Assembly (NCBI GenBank): GCA_025458165.1
Contig: JALOTB010000007.1
Span: 1-62,086 of the forward strand
Direction of reading: 5' to 3'
Source of the DNA: Chromatiaceae bacterium
GTDB lineage: Bacteria > Pseudomonadota > Gammaproteobacteria > Chromatiales > Chromatiaceae
Length of the DNA stretch: 62,086 bases
Part shown: positions 8,544 to 17,028 of the stretch, piece after piece
Numbering within the stretch: the stretch's first letter is position 1
Layout of the letters: each line of letters starts with the position of its first letter
Translations under genes and position numbers: made by a program
Notes under the pieces: generated by a model
Seen by the model: only the letters and a program-made list of their open reading frames with translations
What the model was told of the DNA's origin: nothing
The model's database searches: none

Positions 8544-9467
8544 TCAGCAGGAGGCGCCCGGGGCGCACAACTGGATGTGCTGGACCAGTGGGAGGTCGGG
8601 ACGGCGCGCCCACTCCATGGTCGAGCCGTCGTAGAGCCGCGCCTGCTCGTTGCCGAGGACCGCGTAGGCCGCGAACCAGGTCAGCGCGGCACGGTTGCCG
8701 GAGTGGCAGAAGTGCACCTGCTCCCCCTCGGTGCCGATGCCGCGCGCGGCGAATAGGGCCTTGAGCGCATCGGGGCTGCGCATGCTCGCCGAGCCGTCGA
8801 CCGCGATCCAGTCGTGGGGAAGGTGGTCGGAGCCCGGGATGGTCCCAGGCCGCTCCGCCTTGGAGCCGGTGAACAGGCCCACGAACTCCCCTTCGCTGCG
8901 CGCGTCGACGAACTCGGCACCGGCATCGAGCCGCTCCTTGGCGGTCTCCGCGGTGATGATCTGGGACGCGTCGACGTTCGCGGTGTACTGGACGCGCTCC
9001 GGGCGCTGGTTGCCGGCCTGCACCGGATTGCCGGCCTGGGCCCAGGCGACCAGCCCCCCATCGAGCACCGCGACCGGGCCATGGCCGAGGACCTTGAAGG
9101 TCCAGAACACCCGGGCCGCCGCCGCCAGATCGCCCGCGCCGCGACCGGTCGGCACGATGACGACGGTGCTCGCGTTGTCGATCCCGAGTCCGCCGATCAG
9201 GTCCTCGAGCTGCGTGACCGGCGGCAGCATCGACGGCGCCTTGGGGTCCTTGGAGCTGGTGCGCCAGCGTGCGTAGGGCGCGTTCACCGCGCCCGGGACG
9301 TGGAAGCGCGCATAGTCCTCCGCCTCCTGGATGTCGAGTACACGCAGCTCGGGACGTTTCAGGTTGGCGGCGAGCCAGTTGGCGTCGACCAGGGACAGGA
9401 CCTCAGCGGCCACCGCGGGCGGGACGGAGAGCACGAACAGCAAAGCGAGCGAGAGGATGATCTGCAT
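8544..9467 (-). CDS. Exported two-domain rhodanese (thiosulfate sulfurtransferase)
   Basis: 307 aa with an N-terminal signal peptide (ILSLALLFVLSVPPAVAA). Two rhodanese domains follow: domain 1 (about 25-150, LRVLDIQEAEDYARFHVPGA) and domain 2 (about 170-300, AEFVDARSEGEFVG). The active Cys is C254 in HFCHSGNRAA of domain 2; domain 1 has VPTGRG instead and is structural only, the normal pattern for this family. It would move sulfane sulfur from thiosulfate or a polysulfide to a thiol or cyanide in the periplasm, which suits a sulfur-oxidising bacterium. It lies just upstream of the DUF59 remnant on the same strand. Confidence 0.87.
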   Translation of the reverse strand: MQIILSLALLFVLSVPPAVAAEVLSLVDANWLAANLKRPELRVLDIQEAEDYARFHVPGAVNAPYARWRTSSKDPKAPSMLPPVTQLEDLIGGLGIDNASTVVIVPTGRGAGDLAAAARVFWTFKVLGHGPVAVLDGGLVAWAQAGNPVQAGNQRPERVQYTANVDASQIITAETAKERLDAGAEFVDARSEGEFVGLFTGSKAERPGTIPGSDHLPHDWIAVDGSASMRSPDALKALFAARGIGTEGEQVHFCHSGNRAALTWFAAYAVLGNEQARLYDGSTMEWARRPDLPLVQHIQLCAPGASC

Positions 9468-9569
9468 GGCGGAGACCTCGGAGATAGGCTGGCGGGCGAG
9501 CCGCCGACCTGCGGCAGATGGGCACCCGGCGAACGGGCTTCAAGCACCGGCGGGGGCCGGTCGGGCGCG

Positions 9570-9824
9570 CTAGTCGCCGCCGCCCTTGGTCCGCGCGCCT
9601 GGGGGTACCGCCGCGGCAAACAGCTTCTGGAACGCCTCCCAGGAGGCCAGGGTGCCGCTGACATAGGGCTGAAAGAGCTTGATCGGATCGTAGCCCTCGG
9701 CGCCCTCGCGCATGCGCTGGCGGATATCATCCATGAGCTGGCGCTGAAAGTCCTCGACGTCCGGCAGTCCGAAGAGCTTGCGCATCTCCTCGGGGGTGAT
9801 ATCGATATCGATCTTGAGGTTCAT
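9570..9824 (-). CDS. DUF6489-like small protein
   Basis: 84 aa. The start MNLKIDIDITPEEMRKLFG followed by LPDVEDFQRQLMDDI resembles the DUF6489 family, small soluble proteins of unknown function whose members begin with a short beta strand and a TPEE helix. ATG 9824 is preferred to the in-frame ATG at 9866 because the latter adds 14 unrelated residues. No membrane segment or cysteine is present. It lies about 100 bp upstream of the rhodanese gene on the same strand. Confidence 0.65.
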   Translation of the reverse strand: MNLKIDIDITPEEMRKLFGLPDVEDFQRQLMDDIRQRMREGAEGYDPIKLFQPYVSGTLASWEAFQKLFAAAVPPGARTKGGGD

Positions 9825-10000
9825 CGGCGGTTCCCCAGTGACGTGAGTCGCGCAACTCTCGCCCACCCCAGGACGGTGCGCAAGTGCCCGGGCCGCCGGT
9901 GGCCAACCGTCGCCGTCGAGGCTGGATCGAACGGGCCCTCCGGCACGGCAGGAGCGGCCCCGTTGGCCGCTTCCCGGCGCTTGACTTAGAAGACGGTTGC

Positions 10001-10462
10001 TCAGTGGCGGCTAGTGCGCGGGGGCGAAGGCTCGGACTGCGCGGGGTCCTCCACCGCCAGGGTGCGGCGCACCCGCCGGCCGATCAGGGCACAGGCCTTC
10101 TCGAACGCCTGCTCGGCGTGGCGGCCATTCCAGTCCCACTCCAGCGGCGAGGCGCTGGTGGGGATCTGCCAGTGACCGGTGGTCAGGATCTGACCGATGC
10201 GGATCTCGACGGTCCAGTCGTGCCAGACGGTCTCGGGGTCCTCGTCCTCGTAGAACTCTTGCTCCACCAGCCGGACGTAGCTGCCGGCGTCGTCCATCGC
10301 GAGCACATTGGACAGGACCAGCTTGTCATCGATGCAGCTCGACCAACCGGTGTGCACGGCGGAGGCGGTGTGCATCAGGGCGTGGATCAGGAGCGAAGGG
10401 GTCAGGGCGAGCGGCAACGGGCTGTCCCAGTCGGGCTCGGAAGGATCGCTGTCTGGATTCAT
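10001..10462 (-). CDS. Hypothetical soluble protein
   Basis: 153 aa from ATG 10462 (MNPDSDPSEPDWDSPLP). I do not recognise a family. The protein is acidic and Trp-rich (WHDWTVEIRIG, LEWDWNGRHAEQ), with a long helix-prone middle and an unstructured tail, and it has no signal peptide or membrane segment. It stands alone, divergent from the thiamine-binding-type gene. The 176 bp between it and the DUF6489-like gene (9825-10000) show nothing recognisable. Confidence 0.6.
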   Translation of the reverse strand: MNPDSDPSEPDWDSPLPLALTPSLLIHALMHTASAVHTGWSSCIDDKLVLSNVLAMDDAGSYVRLVEQEFYEDEDPETVWHDWTVEIRIGQILTTGHWQIPTSASPLEWDWNGRHAEQAFEKACALIGRRVRRTLAVEDPAQSEPSPPRTSRH

Positions 10463-10557
10463 ACGGCGCTCAACGGGGTCGACAGGCCGGCGCACCACCG
10501 GCTCCGCGGCTATGATGACGGAAGCCCCGCACCCGGCACAAACCCAATGGGCACCGC

Positions 10558-10872
10558 ATGTCTGTGCTACTCGATCTCAGCATCTTCCCCACCGATCAGG
10601 GCGAGGGCGTCAGCGCATTCGTCGCCCCGGTCGTCGACCTGATTCGCGCCAGCGGCCACCCCTACCGCCTCTCGGCGATGGCCACGATCGTCGAGACCGC
10701 CACCGTGGCCGAGGCCCTCGACCTCATCGCCCGGGCGAACGAGGTCCTGACCCGGCTCGGCTGCGGGCGCATCTACGCCACCGCCCGATTCGACATCCGT
10801 TCGGGCCCGCTCGGACGGCTCGGGGCCAAGGTCGAGGCAGTCGAGCGGCGGATTGGGCCAGGGATCACCTGA
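10558..10872 (+). CDS. MTH1187/YkoF-type thiamine-binding family protein
   Basis: 104 aa. The start LLDLSIFPTDQGEGVSAFVA and the segment SGHPYRLSAMATIVET match the MTH1187/YqgV family (PF01910), a ferredoxin-like fold whose members bind thiamine or related ligands in a multimer. Its actual role in bacteria is uncertain. The stop is 25 bp before the GTG of the metallophosphatase gene, so the two probably share a transcript. Confidence 0.78.
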   Translation: MSVLLDLSIFPTDQGEGVSAFVAPVVDLIRASGHPYRLSAMATIVETATVAEALDLIARANEVLTRLGCGRIYATARFDIRSGPLGRLGAKVEAVERRIGPGIT

Positions 10873-10897
10873 TGCCGAGGCCGGTGGGGGCGCACGC

Positions 10898-11734
10898 GTG
10901 AAGGTTGCGGTGCTGTCCGATATCCAGGGCAACCTCCCGGCCCTGGCGACGGCGGTGGAGGACATCCTGGCCTGGGATCCGGACCTTGTCGTCATGGCGG
11001 GCGACCTGGTCAACCGGGGCCCGGACAGCCGCGGCTGCCTGGAGCGGTTTGATACCCTGCGCCGCTCGCGGGGCTGGCTCCCGGTGGCCGGCAACCACGA
11101 GGTCTGGGTGCTGCGCTGCGGGCAGGAGCCGCCCGCTGACGCCCTCGCCGCCGAGCTGCGCGCCTTCGCCGACTGGACCTTCCGCCAAGTCGCGGACCTC
11201 ATCGAGCGGCTCGCCGGCTGGCCGGATCATCTCTGCTTTCACGACGGCGGTGCCGACACCTGGGTCCATGTCACCCACGGCACCCTGGCCGGCAACCGCG
11301 ACGGCATCTCGCAAAGCGTTCCCGACCAGGACCTGATGGGTAAGCTGCCATCGGGGGTCGCCCTCTTCGTCACCGCGCATACCCACAAGCCGCTCAAACG
11401 CCGGCTGGGCGGGACGGAGATCCTCAACGTGGGCTCGGTCGGCTCCCCCTTCGACGGCGATCCGCGGGCGAGCTACGGGCGCCTCGAGCTGCGCGGTGGG
11501 TGCTGGCACACCCACATCTTGCGCCTCGCCTACGACCGGGAGGAGAGCCGGCGGCGGTTCGAGGACTCGGGGTTTCTCGATCAGGGTGGCCCGCTCGCCC
11601 GCATCCTCTACGAGGAGTGGTGGCGCGCGCGTCTCCTCCTGCCGGGCTGGAAACAGCGCTACATCGACGCGGTGCGCTCGGGCGGGCTGAGCCTCACGGC
11701 CGCAGTGGACGACTTCCTCGCCGGGTTGGACTGA
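10898..11734 (+). CDS. Calcineurin-like metallophosphatase
   Basis: 278 aa. Metal-ligand motifs are visible in order: LSDIQGNLPAL (D-x-x-G-N), MAGDLVNRGPDS (GD), AGNHEVW (GNH-E), VHVTHGTL and VTAHTHKPLKRR (H-x-H), with LNVGSVGSPFDGDPRAS. This matches the YfcE/PrpE-style or diadenosine-tetraphosphatase-like branch; the substrate cannot be named. A C-terminal helical extension of about 80 residues follows. The start is GTG 10898 (VKVAVLSD), which begins the fold directly; the upstream ATG would add 15 residues overlapping the previous gene. Confidence 0.85.
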   Translation: MKVAVLSDIQGNLPALATAVEDILAWDPDLVVMAGDLVNRGPDSRGCLERFDTLRRSRGWLPVAGNHEVWVLRCGQEPPADALAAELRAFADWTFRQVADLIERLAGWPDHLCFHDGGADTWVHVTHGTLAGNRDGISQSVPDQDLMGKLPSGVALFVTAHTHKPLKRRLGGTEILNVGSVGSPFDGDPRASYGRLELRGGCWHTHILRLAYDREESRRRFEDSGFLDQGGPLARILYEEWWRARLLLPGWKQRYIDAVRSGGLSLTAAVDDFLAGLD

Positions 11735-11779
11735 GTCGTCGCGACAACGACACCGTCCGTTGCAGGCTCGGGAGCGGCC

Positions 11780-12019
11780 TCAGCGGCAGTATGCCAATCC
11801 GCGGCAGAGGGGCCCGACCGATGGCAAGCGCTCCCCGAGTCGGCAGACCTTGCACACGACCCTCCGGTTGACCGCGTAGACTAGGACACCGCTCGCGATC
11901 AGCGCCCAAAACACCGCCTGAGCCCAGAAGTAGTCCGTCAGGCCTTCGGGGCCGTAGGTCAGGTGGGTGAGGAGCGCGAATGACAGGGCGGAAACCAGAC
12001 CGACAAGGATCGGAAACAT
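11780..12019 (-). CDS. Small two-helix membrane protein with C-terminal cysteines
   Basis: 79 aa. Two hydrophobic helices (ILVGLVSALSFALLTHLTYG and AQAVFWALIASGVLVYAV) are followed by a basic tail with four cysteines (VCKVC, PLCRG, YCR). I do not recognise a family. ATG 12019 follows GAGAGG 9 nt upstream. The promoter upstream is well formed and carries a palindrome in its spacer, which suggests a tightly regulated gene. It converges with the metallophosphatase gene. Confidence 0.6.
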   Translation of the reverse strand: MFPILVGLVSALSFALLTHLTYGPEGLTDYFWAQAVFWALIASGVLVYAVNRRVVCKVCRLGERLPSVGPLCRGLAYCR

Positions 12020-12052
12020 GGATTGTTACCTCTCTACAACACTGTTGCCTAG

Positions 12053-12081
12053 AATATATTAGCGTTCGCTAATAAACGCAA
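12053..12081 (-). promoter_or_regulatory. Sigma-70 promoter with TetR-type palindrome in the spacer
   Basis: On the minus strand, -35 TTGCGT (12076-12081) and -10 TATATT (12053-12058) are 17 bp apart. The spacer is filled by the perfect palindrome TATTAGCG-TT-CGCTAATA (12057-12074), resembling TetR/AcrR-family operators. It lies about 35-60 bp before the start of the small membrane protein gene. No TetR-family gene is in the window. Confidence 0.6.
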
Positions 12082-12366
12082 GCTCCCGAGCCCAGCGCCG
12101 TTCCGCCTCTCAGGGCCATCGGTCGAAAGAGGTGGCTGGTCCGGGCGCGCGCCGTGAGCCCGATCGGCCACAAACGCGAACGCCGCTTGCGCGGCGTCCT
12201 TGGGTCTACTGCTTCACCGCTTCCCGTCGCGGGCGGGTCTTTCCGTAACGGCCGCAGTCGAGCTTGCCGCGGCGGCTACGTCGGTCACCTCTGCCCATGT
12301 TGCGCGCCGTCAAAAACACGCTCGACACCTCCAAAGGCCGCGCAACCCAGGGCCAGCCACGCATGC
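12082..12366. other. Intergenic stretch without a recognisable gene
   Basis: These 285 bp between the small membrane protein promoter and the end of the Pat gene hold only fragmentary open frames that do not look like protein. One compact hairpin, 12180-12197 (7-bp arms around TTGC), might end transcripts leaving the Pat gene. Nothing else stands out. Confidence 0.4.
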
Positions 12367-15081
12367 TCAGCAAGGCTCGGATGCCCCCTCCTCGCCCTCA
12401 CCGAGCCGCAGGCTCACCCGAACCAGCTCCGGCTCCCCCACGACTGGCGCCTGGATGAAGCCGAGCGCCGCGCAGAGCTTGAGCATGGGGCGATTCTCCC
12501 GCAGCACGTCACCGTGCACCTCGCGCACCCCCCTGCCGCGCGCGTAACCGAGGATCCGGCACATGAGGAGTCGCCCGAGCCCCAGCCCGGTCATGTCGTG
12601 ACGGACGATGATCGCGTACTCCGCCCGCTCGTTGTCGGGGTCGGCGATGAGTCGGACGACCCCGTGGATCGGGCTGCGCCCGGGGATCCCGGGGTCGGCA
12701 AGGACCAAGGCCATCTCGCGGTCGTAGTCGATCTGGGTAAAGCGCGCGGCGGTCACGTGATCGAGCGTCTTCAATGGCACGAAGAAGCGCAGCCGGATCT
12801 CCTCCGGGGTCAGGCGCGCGAAGGCCTCCCGCAGGGCCGGCTCGTCCTCCGGGCGGATCGGTCGGAGCAGCAGGACGCGCCCGTCGGCGAGCTTGAGCGT
12901 CTCCTCCAGCTCCTTGGGGTAGGGCCGGATCGCCAGGCGCGCGGTCCCGCTGGCTTGCGGGCACGCCACCCGGATGCGGGCGTCCAGGGCGACCACGCCG
13001 TACTGATCGGCCAGCAGCGGGTTGACGTCGAGCTCGACCACCTCCGGCAGCTCCACCACGAGCTGCGAGATCCGCACCAGGGCCAGGGCAACGGCGTCGA
13101 TGCTCGCCCCGGGCATCCCCGAGCCGCCCCGCAGCAACCGGACGATGCGGGTGCGCGAGAGCATCTCCGCCGCCAGGCGCAGGTTGAGCGGCGGCAGGCC
13201 CAGCGCCTTGTCGTCGATCACCTCCACCGCGCTGCCCCCCTGGCCGACCAGGATCACCGGGCCAAACTGGGCGTCCTCGGAGACCCCGAGGATCAGCTCG
13301 TAGGCCCCCGGCCGGCGGACCATGGGCTGCACCGAGAAGCCCAGGATGGCGGCCTCGGGGCAGGCCTGGCGCACCCGATCGAGCATGCTCGACGCCGCGT
13401 CGAGCACGGCCTGCGGCCCTGCGAGATCGAGCGCCACCCCGCCGAACCTGGTTTTGTGGGTGATATCCGGCGAGAGGATCTTGAGCGCCACCGGGGCGCC
13501 GATCTGCGCCGCGCACGCCGCAGCCTCTTGCGGCGTCGCCGCCGCCTGGGTGGGCACCACCGGGATGCCAAAGGTCGCGAGGACCTCTTTGGCCTCGGGC
13601 TCGGTCAGCCACTCGCCGCCCGCGGCGAGCGCGGCCTCGACCAGCGCCCGCGCCCTGGTGAGATCGGGCCGGAAGTCCTCGGGCGCGGAAGGCGGCGTCT
13701 CCATCAAGAGCTGCTGGCCGCGCCGGTAGTCGACCAGGTACATGAAGGCGCGCACCCCCTGCTCCGGGGTGTCGTAGGTGGCGATGCGGCTCGCCGCGAA
13801 GCGCTCGCGCGCCCCCTGGGCGGTCGCCTGGCCGACCCAGCTCGTGAGCACCGGCGGACCCCAGGATCCAACCAGGGCGCCGATCACCGCCTCCGCCGCC
13901 GCCTTCGCCGAGGCGACAGCGGTGGGGCAGTTGAGGACGAGGATCGCATCAACCCCGCGGTCCTTGCGCAGGATCGCGACGGCCTCCGCGTAACGGCTGC
14001 CGGTCGCGTCGCCGATGATGTCGACCGGGTTGCCGTGCGACCAGGTCGCGGGCAGCACCGCGTCCAGCGCACTCAGTGTCTCGGCGGAGAGCTCGGCCAG
14101 CCGGCCGCGGTGGTCGGCCAGGGCGTCGGCCGCGAGCACCCCGATGCCGCCGCCGTTGGTCAGGATCGCGAGCCCGTCGCCCTTGGGCGCGCGGGTGAGC
14201 GCCAGGGTCTGGACCGCGTCGAACAACTCCTCGAGCGTCAGCACCCTGAGCATCCCGGCGCGTCGAAAGGCAGCGTCGTAGACCGCGTCGCTGCCAGCCA
14301 GGGCCCCGGTGTGCGAGATCACCGCCCGCGCCCCCTCGGCGTGCCGCCCGGCCTTGACCACGATCACCGGCTTCATGCGCGCCGCGGCACGGGCCGCCGA
14401 CATGAACTTACGCGCCTGGGTGACGGCCTCGACGTAGAGCAGGATCGCCATCGTGCTCGTGTCGCTCGCCAGGTAGTCGAGCATGTCGCCGAGGTCGACG
14501 TCGGCCATGTCCCCCAGGGAGACCAGGTGCGAGAAGCCGATCCCGCGCCCCTGGGACCAGTCGAGGATCGCCGCCACGATGGCACCCGATTGGGTGACGA
14601 AGGCGATCCCCCCGCGCTCGGGCGCGAGATGCGCAAAGCTCGCGTTGAGCCCCGCCCCCGGCACCAGGATGCCCAGGCAGTTCGGTCCGACGATGCGAAG
14701 CTGGTACGGTCGTGAGGCCGCCTGCATCGCGCGCTTGAGCTCGGCGCCGCGGGCGTCCCCGCCCTCCCCGAATCCGGCGGTGATGACCACCGCCGCCCGA
14801 GTGCCCACCCGCCCGAGCTGGTCGATCAGCCCGGGGACCACGTCGGGCGGGGTGCAGATCACCGCGAGATCCGGCGCCTGGGGCAGCGCGCTGACGTCGC
14901 CAAAGGTGCGCAGCCCGGCGACCTTGCGATGCTTGGGATTGACCGGCCAGATCGGCCCCGAGAATCCCCCGCGGATCAGGTTCTCGGTCACCAACGCCCC
15001 GATCGACCCCGGCCGCGTGCTGGCCCCGACTAGGGCGACGGAGCGGGGTGCGAACAAGCGGTCCAGGTGGCGCTGGGACAT
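12367..15081 (-). CDS. pat: Pat-type acetyltransferase: NDP-forming acyl-CoA synthetase fused to GNAT domain
   Basis: 904 aa. Order of domains: CoA-binding (MSQRHLDRLFAPRSVALVGAS to ICTPPDVV), succinyl-CoA-ligase-like (VGPNCLGILVPG, SHTGALAGSDAVYDAAFRRA with the phospho-His region), ATP-grasp (about 480-690, VALKILSPDITHKTRFGG, ELDVNPLLAD) and a C-terminal GNAT domain (about 735-890, MTGLGLGRLLMCRILGYARG, where acetyl-CoA binds). Homologues (PatZ/YfiQ/Pat) acetylate lysines, for example of acetyl-CoA synthetase, shutting it down. ATG 15081 is chosen because the CoA-binding domain begins there; the frame is open 31 codons further. It is divergent from cfa. Confidence 0.88.
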   Translation of the reverse strand: MSQRHLDRLFAPRSVALVGASTRPGSIGALVTENLIRGGFSGPIWPVNPKHRKVAGLRTFGDVSALPQAPDLAVICTPPDVVPGLIDQLGRVGTRAAVVITAGFGEGGDARGAELKRAMQAASRPYQLRIVGPNCLGILVPGAGLNASFAHLAPERGGIAFVTQSGAIVAAILDWSQGRGIGFSHLVSLGDMADVDLGDMLDYLASDTSTMAILLYVEAVTQARKFMSAARAAARMKPVIVVKAGRHAEGARAVISHTGALAGSDAVYDAAFRRAGMLRVLTLEELFDAVQTLALTRAPKGDGLAILTNGGGIGVLAADALADHRGRLAELSAETLSALDAVLPATWSHGNPVDIIGDATGSRYAEAVAILRKDRGVDAILVLNCPTAVASAKAAAEAVIGALVGSWGPPVLTSWVGQATAQGARERFAASRIATYDTPEQGVRAFMYLVDYRRGQQLLMETPPSAPEDFRPDLTRARALVEAALAAGGEWLTEPEAKEVLATFGIPVVPTQAAATPQEAAACAAQIGAPVALKILSPDITHKTRFGGVALDLAGPQAVLDAASSMLDRVRQACPEAAILGFSVQPMVRRPGAYELILGVSEDAQFGPVILVGQGGSAVEVIDDKALGLPPLNLRLAAEMLSRTRIVRLLRGGSGMPGASIDAVALALVRISQLVVELPEVVELDVNPLLADQYGVVALDARIRVACPQASGTARLAIRPYPKELEETLKLADGRVLLLRPIRPEDEPALREAFARLTPEEIRLRFFVPLKTLDHVTAARFTQIDYDREMALVLADPGIPGRSPIHGVVRLIADPDNERAEYAIIVRHDMTGLGLGRLLMCRILGYARGRGVREVHGDVLRENRPMLKLCAALGFIQAPVVGEPELVRVSLRLGEGEEGASEPC

Positions 15082-15200
15082 GGGCGGCTCCGTTCTCGCC
15101 GCAGGGGAGGCGGTCCGCGACTTGCCCCTGCCGATCGAGCGGTTAGTATTCGTAGGCGAGACCCTCTCTTGCAACCCGACGCCGCGGAGGAAGCCGTCGG

Positions 15201-16367
15201 ATGGACAGCGTCAAATCGATCACGGCCGCCGGGCTGGCCGCCTCCCATTCTGCCCCGCCGCCAGTCCTCGTGCGCCTGCTGGAGCGGGCCGACGTGCGCT
15301 TCAACGGCGGTCGCCCCTGGGACATCCAGGTCCGCGACCCCTCGCTCTACCAGCGGGTGCTACGTCACGGGTCGCTCGGCTTCGGCGAGTCCTACATGGA
15401 CGGTGCCTGGGAGAGCGAGCGCCTCGACGAGACCTTCGACCGGGTGCTCTCCGCCAACGTCGACCGGGAGCTGCACCTACTCACCCGGCTGCAATTCCTC
15501 GGGGCGATCCTGAAGAACCGGCTGGTCAACCGCCAGTCCCGCACCCGCGCCTTCGAGGTCGGCAAGCGCCACTACGACATCGGCAACGACGTCTACACGG
15601 CGATGCTCGACCCCACCATGAGCTATAGCTGCGGCTACTGGAAGGACGCGACGACACTGGAGGAGGCCCAGCTCGCCAAGCTGCGCCTGGTCTGCGAGAA
15701 GCTCCAGCTCGCCCCCGGCGAGCACCTGCTCGACATCGGCTGCGGCTGGGGCGGGCTCGCCCGGTTAGCGGCCGAGCGATACCGGGTGCGGGTCACCGGC
15801 GTCACCGTCTCGCGCGCCCAGGAGACGGTCGCGCGCGAGCGCTGCCGAGGGCTGCCGGTCGAGATCGCGCTCAAGGACTACCGCGAGATCCAGGGCCGCT
15901 TCGACAAGGTCGTCTCGGTCGGCATGTTCGAGCACGTCGGGCCGAAGAACTACCGCGACTACTTCGCCACCGTCGACCGCGTGCTGGCGAGCAATGGGCT
16001 CTTCCTGCTCCACACCATCGGCAACTACGACAGCCTTCGGGCGACCGACGCCTGGATCGACAAGTACATCTTCCCCAACGGCCGGGTGCCCTCGGCACGG
16101 CAGCTCACCGCCGCCATCGAGCCGACCTTCCTGATCGAGGACTGGCACAACTTTGGCCCCGACTACGACCGCACCCTGATGGCCTGGTGGCGCAACTTCG
16201 ACGCCGCCTGGCCGAGCCTGTCCGGCAAGTACGACGAGCGCTTCTACCGCATGTTCAAGTATTACCTGAACGGCTGCGCCGGCTACTTCCGCGCCCGTCA
16301 GGGTCAGCTCTGGCAACTCGTGCTGGCCCGACGTAGCCGCCGCGGGGCCTACCGCGCCCCCCGGTGA
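15201..16367 (+). CDS. cfa: Cyclopropane-fatty-acyl-phospholipid synthase family methyltransferase
   Basis: 388 aa. It transfers a methylene from SAM to a cis double bond of membrane phospholipid acyl chains. The SAM loop LLDIGCGWGGLARLA is at about 176-190, VSVGMFEHVGPKNY carries the bicarbonate-binding region, and the active-site Cys is likely in YYLNGCAGYFRARQGQLWQ near 358. KRHYDIGNDVY and MSYSCGYW are typical of the family. The N-terminal domain that recruits lipid is present. ATG 15201 is the only sensible start, preceded by a GGAGGAAG stretch. Confidence 0.9.
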   Translation: MDSVKSITAAGLAASHSAPPPVLVRLLERADVRFNGGRPWDIQVRDPSLYQRVLRHGSLGFGESYMDGAWESERLDETFDRVLSANVDRELHLLTRLQFLGAILKNRLVNRQSRTRAFEVGKRHYDIGNDVYTAMLDPTMSYSCGYWKDATTLEEAQLAKLRLVCEKLQLAPGEHLLDIGCGWGGLARLAAERYRVRVTGVTVSRAQETVARERCRGLPVEIALKDYREIQGRFDKVVSVGMFEHVGPKNYRDYFATVDRVLASNGLFLLHTIGNYDSLRATDAWIDKYIFPNGRVPSARQLTAAIEPTFLIEDWHNFGPDYDRTLMAWWRNFDAAWPSLSGKYDERFYRMFKYYLNGCAGYFRARQGQLWQLVLARRSRRGAYRAPR

Positions 16368-16393
16368 GCCGCAAGCCCGCCCGGTCGGATGGG

Positions 16394-17020
16394 CTATTCG
16401 CCCCAGCGCCGGGTCAACCGGTGCGGCACCCCGAGGTGGTCGAGCGCCCGGGCGACCATGAAGTCGACGACCTCCGCGACCGTAGCGGGATTGAAGTAGA
16501 AGCCCGGATTGGCGGGCATGATGACGGCCCCGGCGCGGGCGAGCCGGAGCATGTTCTCCAGGTGGACGATCGAGAACGGGGTCTCGCGCACCACCAGGAT
16601 GAGCTTACGACCCTCCTTTAGCGCCACGTCGGCGGCGCGGTCGATCAGGTCCTGGCAGGCCCCGGCGGCGATGGTCGCGAGCGTCCCGGTGGTGCAGGGG
16701 CAGACCACCATGGCGTCGGGCGGGTTGGTCCCGCTCGCCACCGGCGCGGTCCACTGCTGGCGCCCGAAGACGTGGAGCTGACCGGGCTCGGTGGCGAAAT
16801 ACTCGTTGAGAAAGGCCTCGGCCTCCGCCGGGCGGGCCGGGAGATCCAGCCCCGCCTCCATCTGCAGCACCACCTGGCCGGCCTGGGAGATCAGGAGATA
16901 GACCCGCACCCGGGCGGCGAGCAGGCATTCGAGCAGCCGCAGGCCGTACTGGACGCCCGAGGCCCCGGTGATGGCCAGGGCGACGGTCTTCTCCCAAGGG
17001 CTGGGGGAGGGATCGGACAC
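16394..17020 (-). CDS. ubiX: Flavin prenyltransferase UbiX
   Basis: 208 aa. It prenylates FMN with dimethylallyl phosphate to make the cofactor of UbiD decarboxylases, needed for ubiquinone synthesis. ALAITGASGVQYGLRLLECL is the FMN-binding N-terminus, CPCTTGTLATIAAG and LVVRETPFSIVHLENM are signature segments, and MPANPGFYFNPATVAEVVDF closes the fold. The start is GTG 17020 (VSDPSPSPWEKTVAL), 8 bp after the mpl stop; the longer ATG reading lies inside mpl and is unlike the family. It is co-transcribed with mpl. Confidence 0.92.
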   Translation of the reverse strand: MSDPSPSPWEKTVALAITGASGVQYGLRLLECLLAARVRVYLLISQAGQVVLQMEAGLDLPARPAEAEAFLNEYFATEPGQLHVFGRQQWTAPVASGTNPPDAMVVCPCTTGTLATIAAGACQDLIDRAADVALKEGRKLILVVRETPFSIVHLENMLRLARAGAVIMPANPGFYFNPATVAEVVDFMVARALDHLGVPHRLTRRWGE

Positions 17021-17028
17021 GGCGGCGC

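Noticed and set aside
12154..14715. Long plus-strand open frame of about 850 codons opposite the Pat gene
   Set aside because: Rich in Arg/His/Gly/Asp with no family resemblance; it is the antisense shadow of a high-GC gene that has clear acyl-CoA synthetase and GNAT domains on the minus strand.
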